DNA of 64,000 nt from Pseudomonas rustica (GTDB lineage: Bacteria; Pseudomonadota; Gammaproteobacteria; Pseudomonadales; Pseudomonadaceae), in NCBI RefSeq assembly GCF_018336155.1, contig NZ_JAGYHF010000012.1, positions 170,652 to 234,651 on the forward strand, read 5' to 3'. Position numbers and translations under genes: made by a program. Shown here piece after piece: positions 1 through 7,730 of this stretch. Numbering within the stretch: position 1 is the first letter of the stretch; every line of letters starts with the position of its first letter. The notes under the pieces were generated by a model. That model saw only the letters and a list, made by a program, of their open reading frames with translations, made no database searches and was not told the DNA's origin.

Positions 1-578
1 ATCGCTCGATCTGCCGGCAGATAGCGGTACACCAGCCACGCATTAAGCAAACCCAGCGGTACGTTGAGCAGAAAAATCGAATGCCAACCGAGATGCGCCA
101 TCAACAACCCGCCCAGCGACGGCCCGAGGGTGGTGCCGGTCGCTGACATGGTCGCCAACAAACCCATCGCACTGCCCGCGCGCGACTTCGGCACCGCATC
201 GGCCACCAGCGCGACGGTCAAGGCAAACATGATCGCCGCGCCAACGCCTTGCACCGCTCGCGCGCCGATCAGCCAACCCAGTCCCGGTGCCAACGCACAA
301 CACAACGAGGCCGCGGTGAAAACGCCGATGCCGATCAACAGCAATCGGCGCCGACCGATGCCGTCGCCCAGCCGCCCGACGCTGACAATCAGCGTGGTGA
401 CTGTCAGCAGGTAAGCCAGAACGATCCACTGCACCTGTTGGAACGTCGCATCAAACGCCGCCGCCAGCATCGGTAAGCCGGCATTGGCAATGCTGGTGTC
501 CAGCGACGGCATCAACATCGACAGGGCCAGACTGGTCAACGCCCAGCGGGCTGAAGTGTTCAGGGGTTCTCGGGGCAT
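1..578 (-). CDS. MFS drug/solute exporter (DHA2-like), 5' part only
   Basis: Partial gene: the first 192 codons are present and the rest lies beyond the window start. The protein begins MPREPLNTSARWALTSLALS and continues with alternating hydrophobic helices. The loop VGRLGDGIGRRRLLLIG after the second helix is the major-facilitator motif A (GxLxDxxGRRxxL), which supports an inner-membrane proton-coupled exporter. The text around residues 80-130 fits the DHA2 (14-helix) drug exporters. It is transcribed divergently from the LysR gene beginning about 100 bp away, so that regulator probably controls it. The substrate cannot be told from the sequence. Confidence 0.85.
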   Translation of the reverse strand, partial: MPREPLNTSARWALTSLALSMLMPSLDTSIANAGLPMLAAAFDATFQQVQWIVLAYLLTVTTLIVSVGRLGDGIGRRRLLLIGIGVFTAASLCCALAPGLGWLIGARAVQGVGAAIMFALTVALVADAVPKSRAGSAMGLLATMSATGTTLGPSLGGLLMAHLGWHSIFLLNVPLGLLNAWLVYRYLPADRA

Positions 579-681
579 CGTGCGTTCACTTGGCAGAGGT
601 GATGCTGCATAGCCTGAGCCTCGACAATACAAGGCACAAGACGCATGCTTTGCACTCGATACCTGCATGGAACGCCATGTC

Positions 682-1569
682 ATGTCCGCACCCGATCTGA
701 ACCTGTTGATCACCCTCGACGTGCTGCTGCGTGAAGGCAGCGTCGCCCGCGCGGCCAAGTGCCTGCGATTGAGTCCTTCGGCGATGAGTCGCGCCCTGGC
801 CCGTCTGCGCGAGACCACCGGCGATCCGCTGCTGGTGCGGGCCGGTCGCGGTCTGGTGCCGACGCCGCGTGCGTTGGAATTACGCGAACGCGTCAGTCAT
901 CTGGTGCAGGAAGCCGAGGCGGTTTTGCGCCCTGCCGAGGTGCTCGACCCAAGCCGTTTACAACGCACCTTTACCCTGCGCAACACCGACGGTTTTGTCG
1001 AAACCTTCGCCGCCGCCCTGCTCGCACGCATCGTTGAAGAAGCGCCCGGCGTGCGCCTGCGCTTTGTGCAGAAGGCCGACAAGGACAGCACGCCGCTGCG
1101 CGAGGGCCGCGTCGATCTTGAAACCGGCGTGATCGACGACAGCACCGACCCGACGCTGCACAGCCGCATTCTGTTTCAGGATCACTGGATCGGTGTGGTG
1201 CGTGAGGGGCATCCCTTGAGTTCGGGAAAAGTCAGCAGCAAGCGTTTTGCCGGTGGCGAGCACATTCTGATCTCACGACGCGGGCGCAGCAGCGGCCCGG
1301 TAGACGAAGCGCTGCTCGCGCTCGGGCTGACGCGGGACATCGTCACCTCGTTCGGCGGTTTTTCGGCGGCGCTGACGCTGGTGCGTGAATCGGATTTGAT
1401 CGCCACTGTCCCGGAGCGCCACACCAGCAAATTGCGCAGCGGCCTGCACAGTTTCGCTCTGCCCTTCGAGATGCCGCCGATCAGCGTCTCAATGCTTTGG
1501 CATCCGCGCATGGACGCTGATCCGGCACACCGCTGGTTGCGCGATTGTGTGCGTCAAGTCTGCGCCTAA
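682..1569 (+). CDS. LysR-family transcriptional regulator
   Basis: A 295-residue LysR regulator. The N-terminal winged helix-turn-helix (about residues 5-65) contains VARAAKCLRLSPSAMSRAL, followed by an effector-binding domain with the usual length. I chose the ATG at 682, giving MSAPDLNLLITLD, because a GGAA lies about 9 bases upstream; an ATG at 667 in the same frame has no ribosome site. Divergent from the MFS exporter, which is its likely target. It ends convergently with the cell-wall hydrolase gene, the two stop codons overlapping by 4 bp, so no terminator separates them. The ligand is unknown. Confidence 0.88.
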   Translation: MSAPDLNLLITLDVLLREGSVARAAKCLRLSPSAMSRALARLRETTGDPLLVRAGRGLVPTPRALELRERVSHLVQEAEAVLRPAEVLDPSRLQRTFTLRNTDGFVETFAAALLARIVEEAPGVRLRFVQKADKDSTPLREGRVDLETGVIDDSTDPTLHSRILFQDHWIGVVREGHPLSSGKVSSKRFAGGEHILISRRGRSSGPVDEALLALGLTRDIVTSFGGFSAALTLVRESDLIATVPERHTSKLRSGLHSFALPFEMPPISVSMLWHPRMDADPAHRWLRDCVRQVCA

Positions 1570-2186
1570 CGCGCGTCGCCACCGGCCGGTTTGTAGAAAA
1601 GGAATTTTTTCGTTTCGGCGGTTTTGCGGTATTCCTTGGCCCAGCTCGGGTGGACGTTGCGGTCGTGGAAGTACAGCGCGCCGCGGGTGCGATCCGGGAG
1701 TTGCCGGTTGAGCGCTTTGCCGGCGATTTCCTTGGCCAGCGCGTATTCGGAGTCCTCCTTGACCTGATCGGCCTTGCCATCGCACCACCAGGAAAACTGG
1801 CAGCTCTTGGTTTCCGATCCTTGTTTGACCACTGCGCATACGGTGTCGGGGAAACCTTCGTGGCCGAGTCGATTCATCACCACGCTGGCCACCGCTTCCA
1901 TTTCCGGGGTGTCCTTGCCCTTGGCTTCCCAGTAGATACTGCGCGCCAGGCAGGTCAGCGGATCATCCAGCGGTGCAGCGCCGGCTGGGTCGACCGCTTG
2001 CGCCTCGGTCGGGGTAATCGCTTCGGCTTTCGGCGCCGGTGCGCTGCTGACTTTGTCCGCCGCTTTCTCCTCCAGCACCTGCGCTTTCTCTTCAGCCTTC
2101 GCCTTGATCGGGGCCTGATCGGTGGCCCATGCGGAGCCCGCCAACAGGATGCAAACCAAACAGCCAGCCAAGCCTTTAAATCCCAT
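1566..2186 (-). CDS. Cell wall hydrolase, SleB family (Hydrolase_2)
   Basis: A 206-residue exported protein. The start MGFKGLAGCLVCILLAGSAWA is a clear Sec signal peptide with GGAAG upstream; the frame is open further upstream but would lack a signal. Residues about 25-70 are a low-complexity Ala/Lys/Glu/Pro linker. Residues about 80-200 are the SleB/CwlJ-type domain: LARSIYWEAKGKDTPEMEAVASVVMNR, the Cys-containing CQFSWWCDG, and GALYFHD near the end. The conserved Glu in the YWEA motif is the expected catalytic residue. It probably cleaves peptidoglycan in the periplasm. It stands alone and faces away from the CAP-protein gene that follows. Confidence 0.88.
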   Translation of the reverse strand: MGFKGLAGCLVCILLAGSAWATDQAPIKAKAEEKAQVLEEKAADKVSSAPAPKAEAITPTEAQAVDPAGAAPLDDPLTCLARSIYWEAKGKDTPEMEAVASVVMNRLGHEGFPDTVCAVVKQGSETKSCQFSWWCDGKADQVKEDSEYALAKEIAGKALNRQLPDRTRGALYFHDRNVHPSWAKEYRKTAETKKFLFYKPAGGDAR

Positions 2187-2385
2187 GTCAGTTCTTCCGG
2201 CAGCGCCCGCTAAGGGCAACGTGTTGCGTGGGTGAGACGCCCGGCTCCCGGGGTCTTCGGTGAGTGTAGACGGCAAAACGCCAGACAAAGTTGCGCAGAA
2301 AAAACCGTCGAATGAAGAAAAAGACATTGCACCCACCGGGGGCCTTTCGCGCATCATGGGCGCATTCAGCTCAAGGGAGATTTCC

Positions 2386-3237
2386 ATGCGCTTCATGCCA
2401 TTCGTTTTACGTTGTGCCGCGTTGTCCGCTGGCGTTGTGTTGGCCATCCCGGCGCTGGCCAGCGATGAATCGCAACTGATCGAGTCGATCAACAGCTACC
2501 GCAGCCAGCCGCAACGCTGCGGTTCGCAAGCCTCCAATGAGCTGCCGCCGCTGTCGGCCGATCCCCGCTTGCGCCTGCCGGCCAGTGGCGCTGTGGATTT
2601 GCAGCAAGCCATGGCCAGCGCCAGTTACCCGATGGTCAATGTGCAGGCGATCACGCTGAATGGCCCGCGCGATGCGGCGTCGGCGATGCAGGCGATTCAG
2701 GAGAGTTTTTGTCAGGTGGTGCTCGATCCGCAGTTCGTCGATGTCGGTGTCAGCCGCGCCGATCGCGATTGGCGCATCGTGCTGGCGCGACCGCTGTTGT
2801 CGGCCAAACTCGGCGATGCGCAAAGTGAAGGGCAAAAACTGCTGGAGCAACTCAACGTCGCCCGCAGTCAGCCGCGTCAGTGCGGTGGTCAGGCCTTCGC
2901 CGCTGCCGCACCGTTGGCCTGGAATGCTGCGCTGGGCACGATTTCCCAGGATCACAGCCGCGACATGGCCAACAACAATTATTTCGACCACAAGGATCGC
3001 GACGGCCGCACCCCCGGCGACCGCGCTGAACTGGCCGGTTACAGCGGTCAACTGGTCGGCGAAAACATCGCCGCCGGCCAAGACACCGTGCGCAAAGTCG
3101 TCGACGGCTGGATCGCCAGCCCCGGCCACTGCGCCAACCTGATGAACCCACAATACAAAGAACTCGGCGCCGCCTACGCCACCGACCCGAAAAGCAGCGC
3201 AGGCATCTACTGGACCGCCATGTTCGGCGCGCAGTAA
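2386..3237 (+). CDS. Secreted CAP-domain (SCP/PR-1-like) protein with degenerate N-terminal repeat
   Basis: A 283-residue exported protein starting MRFMPFVLRCAALSAG with a signal peptide cut after IPALA. AAGGGAGA lies 5 bases upstream of this ATG, so longer in-frame starts are rejected. The C-terminal half (about 150-283) is a complete CAP domain with HSRDMANNNYFDHKDRDGR, GENIAAGQ and GHCANLMNP, including the two His and acidic residues of the CAP cavity. The N-terminal half (about 25-140) starts with INSYRSQPQRCG, resembling INVARSQPRQCG of the second half, but lacks the cavity motifs, so it looks like a decayed duplicate. A paralogue with the same layout is at 35563-36426. The function of bacterial CAP proteins is poorly known. 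Confidence 0.88.
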   Translation: MRFMPFVLRCAALSAGVVLAIPALASDESQLIESINSYRSQPQRCGSQASNELPPLSADPRLRLPASGAVDLQQAMASASYPMVNVQAITLNGPRDAASAMQAIQESFCQVVLDPQFVDVGVSRADRDWRIVLARPLLSAKLGDAQSEGQKLLEQLNVARSQPRQCGGQAFAAAAPLAWNAALGTISQDHSRDMANNNYFDHKDRDGRTPGDRAELAGYSGQLVGENIAAGQDTVRKVVDGWIASPGHCANLMNPQYKELGAAYATDPKSSAGIYWTAMFGAQ

Positions 3238-3265
3238 CTCCGCGTCCTCAAACACCGCAAAATCC

Positions 3266-3355
3266 GTAGGAGCAGAGCTTGCTCGCGAAGGCGTCTATCC
3301 AGTCGAAATATGCATTGACTGTATTTACGCCTTCGCGAGCAAGCTCTGCTCCTAC
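3266..3355. repeat. REP pair (GTAGGAGCAGAGCTTGCTCGCGAA type)
   Basis: Two REP sequences face each other around a short spacer: GTAGGAGCAGAGCTTGCTCGCGAAGG and its inverse TTCGCGAGCAAGCTCTGCTCCTAC. It follows the CAP gene and could fold into a long hairpin. Confidence 0.93.
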
Positions 3356-3528
3356 AGGGGGTTCAGGGGTCATCAATTTGATCAATCGTGCGGTCATTCA
3401 AACTGATTGGACGCGCCTTTCTGGCGCTCTTACTCTGCGCCGCCATTGCAGCCAACTAGACTCATCGGCGTGGCGCTGCACAACCGGCTGATCCGCCACG
3501 CCCCCATGCATAACCAGGGCAGAACAGC

Positions 3529-4425
3529 ATGATCGTCCGACCCAAGATTCATCCCATTGCCATCCTGTTCACCCTCAAGGGTTCGATCGCCAAACGCATC
3601 GCGTTGCGCGCGCTGATGATCACGCTGTTGGCGTCGGCCATTGTGCTGGTGGAAATCCTCCATCCGAGCTATTTCGCCAGTGTCAGCGCGACGCCGTTTA
3701 CGCTGCTCGGTTTGTCGCTGTCGATCTTCATGAGTTTTCGCAACAACGCCTGTTATGACCGCTGGTACGAAGCGCGCAAGGCGTGGGGCGAGGTGATCGT
3801 GCACATTCGTTCGATCATTCGCGAAACCCACGGCATCCGTGACTCCGCCGAGCGCAAGCCGTTGCTGCTCAATCTGTGTGGCTTCGCCCATGCGCTGAAC
3901 GCCCGGTTACGTAAAGAAAGCGAAGCGGATGCCAGCAGCCAATGGGTCATGCCCAAGCCCGATCCGCAGACGCCCGACTACAGCGGGCGAATTCTGCAAA
4001 CAGTTGGCCAGCAGTGTTCCGACTTGCATCAAAACGGTGAGCTGACGGAGTGGCGCTACATGCTGCTCGCCAATCACCTGACCAGCCTGACCCAAGCGCA
4101 GGCGGTGTGCGACCGGATCAAAACCACGCCGCTGCCGTTTCCCTACACGCTGTTGCTGCATCGCACGATTTATCTGTTCTGCATCCTGTTGCCCTTCGCC
4201 ATGGCCGAACCGTTGGGCTGGTTGACGCCACTGTTCACGGCGATTGTCAGCTATACGTTTTTTGGCCTCGACGCGATTGCCGATGAGCTGGAAGACCCCT
4301 TTGGCCGCGACGAGAATGATCTGCCAACGGATGCGCTGGTGCGCACGCTGGAGCGCGATATTCTCTGGGAGCTCGGCGCAGAAATGCCGCCGGCGCTTAA
4401 GCCTGTGGACTATGTCTTGAGCTGA
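3529..4425 (+). CDS. Bestrophin-like (UPF0187/YneE family) membrane channel
   Basis: A 298-residue membrane protein. The order of features matches bacterial bestrophins: an N-terminal segment MIVRPKIHPIAILFTLKGS, a first helix around residues 28-45, TPFTLLGLSLSIFMSFRNNACYDRWYEARKAWGEVI with the conserved FRNN-YDRWYEAR block, two later helices around residues 200-245, and the acidic ELEDPFGRDENDLP block near the C terminus. In the family this acidic loop forms part of the cytosolic gate or ion site. It probably forms an anion or cation channel in the inner membrane. It stands alone between two REP pairs. Confidence 0.85.
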   Translation: MIVRPKIHPIAILFTLKGSIAKRIALRALMITLLASAIVLVEILHPSYFASVSATPFTLLGLSLSIFMSFRNNACYDRWYEARKAWGEVIVHIRSIIRETHGIRDSAERKPLLLNLCGFAHALNARLRKESEADASSQWVMPKPDPQTPDYSGRILQTVGQQCSDLHQNGELTEWRYMLLANHLTSLTQAQAVCDRIKTTPLPFPYTLLLHRTIYLFCILLPFAMAEPLGWLTPLFTAIVSYTFFGLDAIADELEDPFGRDENDLPTDALVRTLERDILWELGAEMPPALKPVDYVLS

Positions 4426-4475
4426 CCCCAAATTTCCCCAAACACCCCAATATAGACGAGCACCACAAAACCCTT

Positions 4476-4563
4476 GTAGGAGTGAGCCTGCTCGCGAAAG
4501 CGGATTGCCAGCCAACATCGTTGTCGCCTGACTTGCCGCGATCGCGAGCAGGCTCACTCCTAC
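4476..4563. repeat. REP pair
   Basis: GTAGGAGTGAGCCTGCTCGCGAAAG faces GCGAGCAGGCTCACTCCTAC. The right end overlaps the stop codon of the orphan reverse-strand reading frame described at 4560-4768. Confidence 0.9.
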
Positions 4564-4768
4564 TGTTGTGTTTTTTGCAGGGCTTTGAAGAGTTCGCTGT
4601 CCGCCAGACGCTGCGCATCGGCCACTTTGCCGGCGGTCGATAAGCCTTTAAACACTTCCGATTGGACGAATACGCCCTCAGATGAGATCGTCGCGCCCTG
4701 CACCCTTGGTGCGCTGTACGCATCTGCGTCAATACTCCACCCAGAAATCCCATCGAGCAGGTGCCGTC
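4560..4768 (-). pseudogene. Possible 3' remnant of an unidentified gene
   Basis: On the minus strand a frame is open for about 70 codons and ends in TAG inside the REP. Its last residues read SEVFKGLSTAGKVADAQRLA then DSELFKALQKTQQ, with an amino-acid make-up typical of coding sequence. There is no ATG in the frame and an in-frame TGA lies just upstream, so it cannot be an intact gene. It lies head to head with the following LysR gene, where a regulated gene would be expected. I do not recognise the family. It may be a relic, or a chance frame. Confidence 0.3.
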
Positions 4769-5665
4769 CTGGACATCAAACAACTCAAATTCCTGATCGC
4801 ACTGGACGAAACCCGTCACTTCGGTCAGGCCGCCGCCCGCTGCCACATCACTCAGCCGACCCTGTCGATGCGCCTGCGCAATCTCGAAGAGGAGCTGGAT
4901 CTGGTGCTGGTCAACCGTGGTCAGCGCTTTGAGGGGTTCACCGAGGCTGGCGAGCGCGTACTGGCTTGGGCCCGGACGTTGCTGGCGGCGCATGATGGTT
5001 TATTCGCCGAAGCCGCAGCCTGTCGCGGGCAACTGGTCGGCAGTTTGCGCCTCGGCCTGGTGCCGCTGAGCAGCTTCAATCCGGTCGATTATATTCAGCG
5101 ATTGTCAGGGTCTTATCCCGAGTTGAAGTTCAGCCTGTCCTCGCTCAGCTCCGATGAGATCATCGCCAGTCTGGGCAACAATCAGCTGGACTTGGGCGTG
5201 TGCTATCTCGATCACGTCAATCCGGCCTATTTCGAGTTCTTCGAGATCGGTCAAACCCGCGTCGGATTGCTCTACGACAACCGGCATTTCCAGTTCGAAG
5301 GCACTCAGATGAGTTGGGAAGAAGCCGCGCAATTGCCGCTGGGCATGATCACCACCGGCATGCATTACCGCAAATCCATCGACCTGAGTTTTCGCAGTCG
5401 CGGCTTGAGTCCGCAGCCGATCATGGAGAGTGATTCGACCTATCAGTTGTTACAGGCGATTCACCAGGGTTTCTGCTGCGCAATCATGCCGCTGGACAGC
5501 GGAATGGAGGAGCCGATTGAACACCTGTCGTTCATGACCCTGCCGGACGCCAGCGTGCTCGCACCGTTGGGGATGGTGATGCGCAAGACCGAACCGCGTT
5601 CGGCGATTGCTGAAAAATGTTTTGCTGAAGCGCGAAAGATGCTTGAGCAAGAGTCGCCGCACTGA
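4769..5665 (+). CDS. LysR-family transcriptional regulator (start uncertain)
   Basis: About 298 residues. The conserved LysR start is VLDIKQLKFLIALDETRHFG, followed by the helix-turn-helix AARCHITQPTLSMRLRNLEE and a substrate-binding-like domain. No ATG, GTG or TTG is placed where the family normally starts. The nearest candidates in frame are CTG at 4769 (the codon preceding DIKQ), GTG at 4709 and ATG at 4682; the last two would add 20-29 residues unlike any LysR N terminus. GAGCAGG lies about 8 bases before the CTG. The upstream orphan frame on the other strand may be what is left of its divergent target. Confidence 0.8.
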   Translation: MDIKQLKFLIALDETRHFGQAAARCHITQPTLSMRLRNLEEELDLVLVNRGQRFEGFTEAGERVLAWARTLLAAHDGLFAEAAACRGQLVGSLRLGLVPLSSFNPVDYIQRLSGSYPELKFSLSSLSSDEIIASLGNNQLDLGVCYLDHVNPAYFEFFEIGQTRVGLLYDNRHFQFEGTQMSWEEAAQLPLGMITTGMHYRKSIDLSFRSRGLSPQPIMESDSTYQLLQAIHQGFCCAIMPLDSGMEEPIEHLSFMTLPDASVLAPLGMVMRKTEPRSAIAEKCFAEARKMLEQESPH

Positions 5666-5686
5666 CAAAGATTGAATGCAAAACTT

Positions 5687-5780
5687 GTGGTGAGGGGATT
5701 TATCCCCGTTGGGTTGCGCAGCAGCCCCAAAAGAATCTGGGCCTGCTTCGCAGTCCAACGGGGATAAATCCCCTCGCCAC
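5687..5780. repeat. Inverted repeat, GTGGCGAGGGGATTTATCCCCG family
   Basis: Left arm GTGGTGAGGGGATTTATCCCCGTTGGG and right arm CCAACGGGGATAAATCCCCTCGCCAC around a GC-rich core. Related copies lie near 11938, 22307, 38477 and 63869. Confidence 0.92.
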
Positions 5781-5920
5781 AGAATCACCTTGCGACTTGA
5801 GTGTTCAAGATATTTCACATTGATCGTTTACACGCCCGCGGATTCCCCCTTACTATCCGGGCACACCGGTCGACGGGTCAGCCCCGACACCGACGTTTTC
5901 CGCCAACGGAAACACGCGTT

Positions 5921-5998
5921 ATGAGTACGTATCTACAACAACTAAAATCGTTGAACGTCTCCGCTGTGTGCGCCCTCTGTCATAGGGGCCGCGCATGA
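5921..5998 (+). CDS. Tiny leader ORF 1 (25 residues, Cys-containing end)
   Basis: ATG to TGA, 25 residues, beginning MSTYLQQLKSLNVS and ending with AVCALCHRGRA. It lies in the roughly 400-base untranslated region before the first gamma-glutamyl-amine ligase gene. The upstream AACGGAAACACGCGTT offers only a weak ribosome site. Its stop overlaps the start of the next tiny ORF as ATGA, which suggests translational coupling. I infer a leader peptide; there is no direct proof that it is translated. Confidence 0.45.
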   Translation: MSTYLQQLKSLNVSAVCALCHRGRA

Positions 5999-6084
5999 AT
6001 CGTATCGTCAATCTCCCCATGGCCCTGCGCCGTTCCAAGTTGCGTCACTCCGCACGCCCGCCGGATGTCTGCGTTTCTGCCTGA
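5995..6084 (+). CDS. Tiny leader ORF 2 (29 residues), overlaps leader ORF 1
   Basis: Starts at the ATG of the ATGA overlap and encodes 29 residues, beginning MNRIVNLPMALRRSKLRHSA and ending PPDVCVSA. It is strongly basic. About 5 bases past its stop is the small stem CACGT-CTGAAAA-ACGTG followed by a pyrimidine-rich run, which could act as an attenuator. The ligase start codon is 126 bases further on. Tandem coupled tiny ORFs ahead of an amino-group assimilation gene fit a ribosome-mediated leader, but this is inference. Confidence 0.42.
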   Translation: MNRIVNLPMALRRSKLRHSARPPDVCVSA

Positions 6085-6115
6085 TCACGTCTGAAAAACG
6101 TGTAGGCCTTTTCTC
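6085..6115 (+). promoter_or_regulatory. Possible attenuator stem after leader ORFs
   Basis: CACGT pairs with ACGTG around a CTGAAAA loop, followed by TAGGCCTTTTCTCTTTC. The stem is short and the T run broken, so it is weaker than an ordinary intrinsic terminator. Its place between the leader ORFs and the ligase gene is what makes it worth noting. Confidence 0.3.
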
Positions 6116-6210
6116 TTTCGATATCCCTGCCAGGACACCTGGGCTTTCGCCCATTACTGTCTCTTGGCCCGAATCTGCGCGCCTGTGCGGCGCAACTCTG
6201 AGTGATTGCC

Positions 6211-7575
6211 ATGAAATTCGCAGCGATTGAAGACGCACGCCTGTTCCTCGACCAAAACCCTGATATCGACATGATCGAGCTGTTCATTCTCGACGCCAAC
6301 GGAGTGCCGCGCGGCAAGCTGTTGCACCGTGAAGAACTGCTCGCCGTTTACGAAAGTGGTCGGCCGCTGCCAAGCACCATCCTCGGTCTGACCGTGCAAG
6401 GTGAAGACGTTGAAAACTCCGGTCTGGTCTGGGACGTCGGCGATATCGACTGCCGCGCCTATCCGTTGGAAGGCAGCCTGGTGCGCCTGCCGTGGCGGCA
6501 GATTCCGACCGCCGCCGTGCAAGTCAGCATGCACCCGAAAGAAGGCATGCCAGCGAGCATCGCCGACCCGCGTCACCTGCTGATCAAGGTTATCGACGGC
6601 CTCAAAGCCGAGGGTTATCACCCGGTGATGGCCTGCGAGCTGGAGTTCTATCTGCTCGACGCCAAACGCGATCACAACGGTCGTCCGCAACCGGCACTGG
6701 ATGCCGACGGTGGGCGACCGCGACACACACAGGTCTACGGTTTACGCGAGCTGGAACAGATCGAACCGTTCCTCGCCGACCTCTACAGCGCCTGCAAACT
6801 GCACGGTATTCCGGCGCGCACGGCGATCTCCGAATACGCCCCGGGCCAGGTGGAAATCACCCTCGAACACGGCGATGCGCTGGAAGCGATGGATCAGGCT
6901 GTGCGTTACAAACGTCTGGTCAAAGCGGTCGCACACAAGCACGGCATGCAAGCGACGTTCATGGCTAAACCGTTCGATGATCTAGCCGGCACGGGCATGC
7001 ACATGCACGTCAGTCTGGCGGATGCCGAGGGGCGCAATCTGTTCGCTTCCGAAGACCCGGCCGGCACGCCGCTGCTGCGCACGGCGATTGGCGGCATGCT
7101 CGCGTCGTTGCTCGACACGCTGCTGATGTTCTGCCCGAACGCCAACTCGTACCGCCGCTTCCAGGCCAACAGTTACGCACCGTTGGCGCCGACCTGGGGC
7201 GTCGACAACCGCACCGTCAGCCTGCGCGTACCGGGTGGCCCGGCCAATACCCGCCACATCGAACACCGCATCTGCGGCGCCGATGCCAACCCGTATCTGG
7301 CAGCGGCGGCGATCCTTGCCGGCATTCATCGCGGCATCAGTGAAAACATTGAGCCGGGCGCACCGGTTGAAGGCAACGGTTATGCGCAGGCGAAGGAATT
7401 GCTGCCGACTGATTGGCTGACCTCGTTGCAGGCGCTGGAGAAATCGGCGTGGGCGCGGGATGCCTTGGGGCAGGAGTTTCTTGGGGTGTATCTGGCGGTG
7501 AAGCGTGCCGAGTATCGGCAGTTCATGGCTGAAGTGGGTGAGCAGGATTGGCGTTGGTACCTGACCGAAGCCTAA
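6211..7575 (+). CDS. Glutamine-synthetase-like gamma-glutamyl-amine ligase, copy 1 (PuuA/SpuI type)
   Basis: A 454-residue member of the type I glutamine synthetase fold used for polyamine glutamylation: it would join glutamate to an amine with ATP. Family marks are CELEFYL (metal-binding Glu, about residue 147), EYAPGQVEITL, the glutamate-site GTGMHMHVSL, NSYRRF and the C-terminal VDNRTVSLRVPGG. A GTG lies 3 codons upstream in frame, but the ATG at 6211 has GAGTG correctly spaced. It is followed by an FAD oxidase gene, giving a ligase-oxidase pair parallel to the second set at 13604-18055. The exact amine substrate is unknown. Confidence 0.9.
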   Translation: MKFAAIEDARLFLDQNPDIDMIELFILDANGVPRGKLLHREELLAVYESGRPLPSTILGLTVQGEDVENSGLVWDVGDIDCRAYPLEGSLVRLPWRQIPTAAVQVSMHPKEGMPASIADPRHLLIKVIDGLKAEGYHPVMACELEFYLLDAKRDHNGRPQPALDADGGRPRHTQVYGLRELEQIEPFLADLYSACKLHGIPARTAISEYAPGQVEITLEHGDALEAMDQAVRYKRLVKAVAHKHGMQATFMAKPFDDLAGTGMHMHVSLADAEGRNLFASEDPAGTPLLRTAIGGMLASLLDTLLMFCPNANSYRRFQANSYAPLAPTWGVDNRTVSLRVPGGPANTRHIEHRICGADANPYLAAAAILAGIHRGISENIEPGAPVEGNGYAQAKELLPTDWLTSLQALEKSAWARDALGQEFLGVYLAVKRAEYRQFMAEVGEQDWRWYLTEA

Positions 7576-7601
7576 ACCCTCACCCCTCCCCCCTCCCCCC
7601 T

Positions 7602-7689
7602 GTGGGAGCGGGCTTGCTCGCGAAGGCGGAGTGTCAGTCACTAGAAATATTGAATGTGCTGACGCCTTCGCGAGCAAGCCCGCTCCCAC
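7602..7689. repeat. REP pair between ligase and oxidase genes
   Basis: GTGGGAGCGGGCTTGCTCGCGAAGGCG faces CGCCTTCGCGAGCAAGCCCGCTCCCAC. It lies inside what is probably one transcription unit, so it may tune expression of the downstream oxidase. Confidence 0.95.
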
Positions 7690-7730
7690 AAGGGGATTGC
7701 GTACGAACTCGAATTTGTGTGGACACTGAC

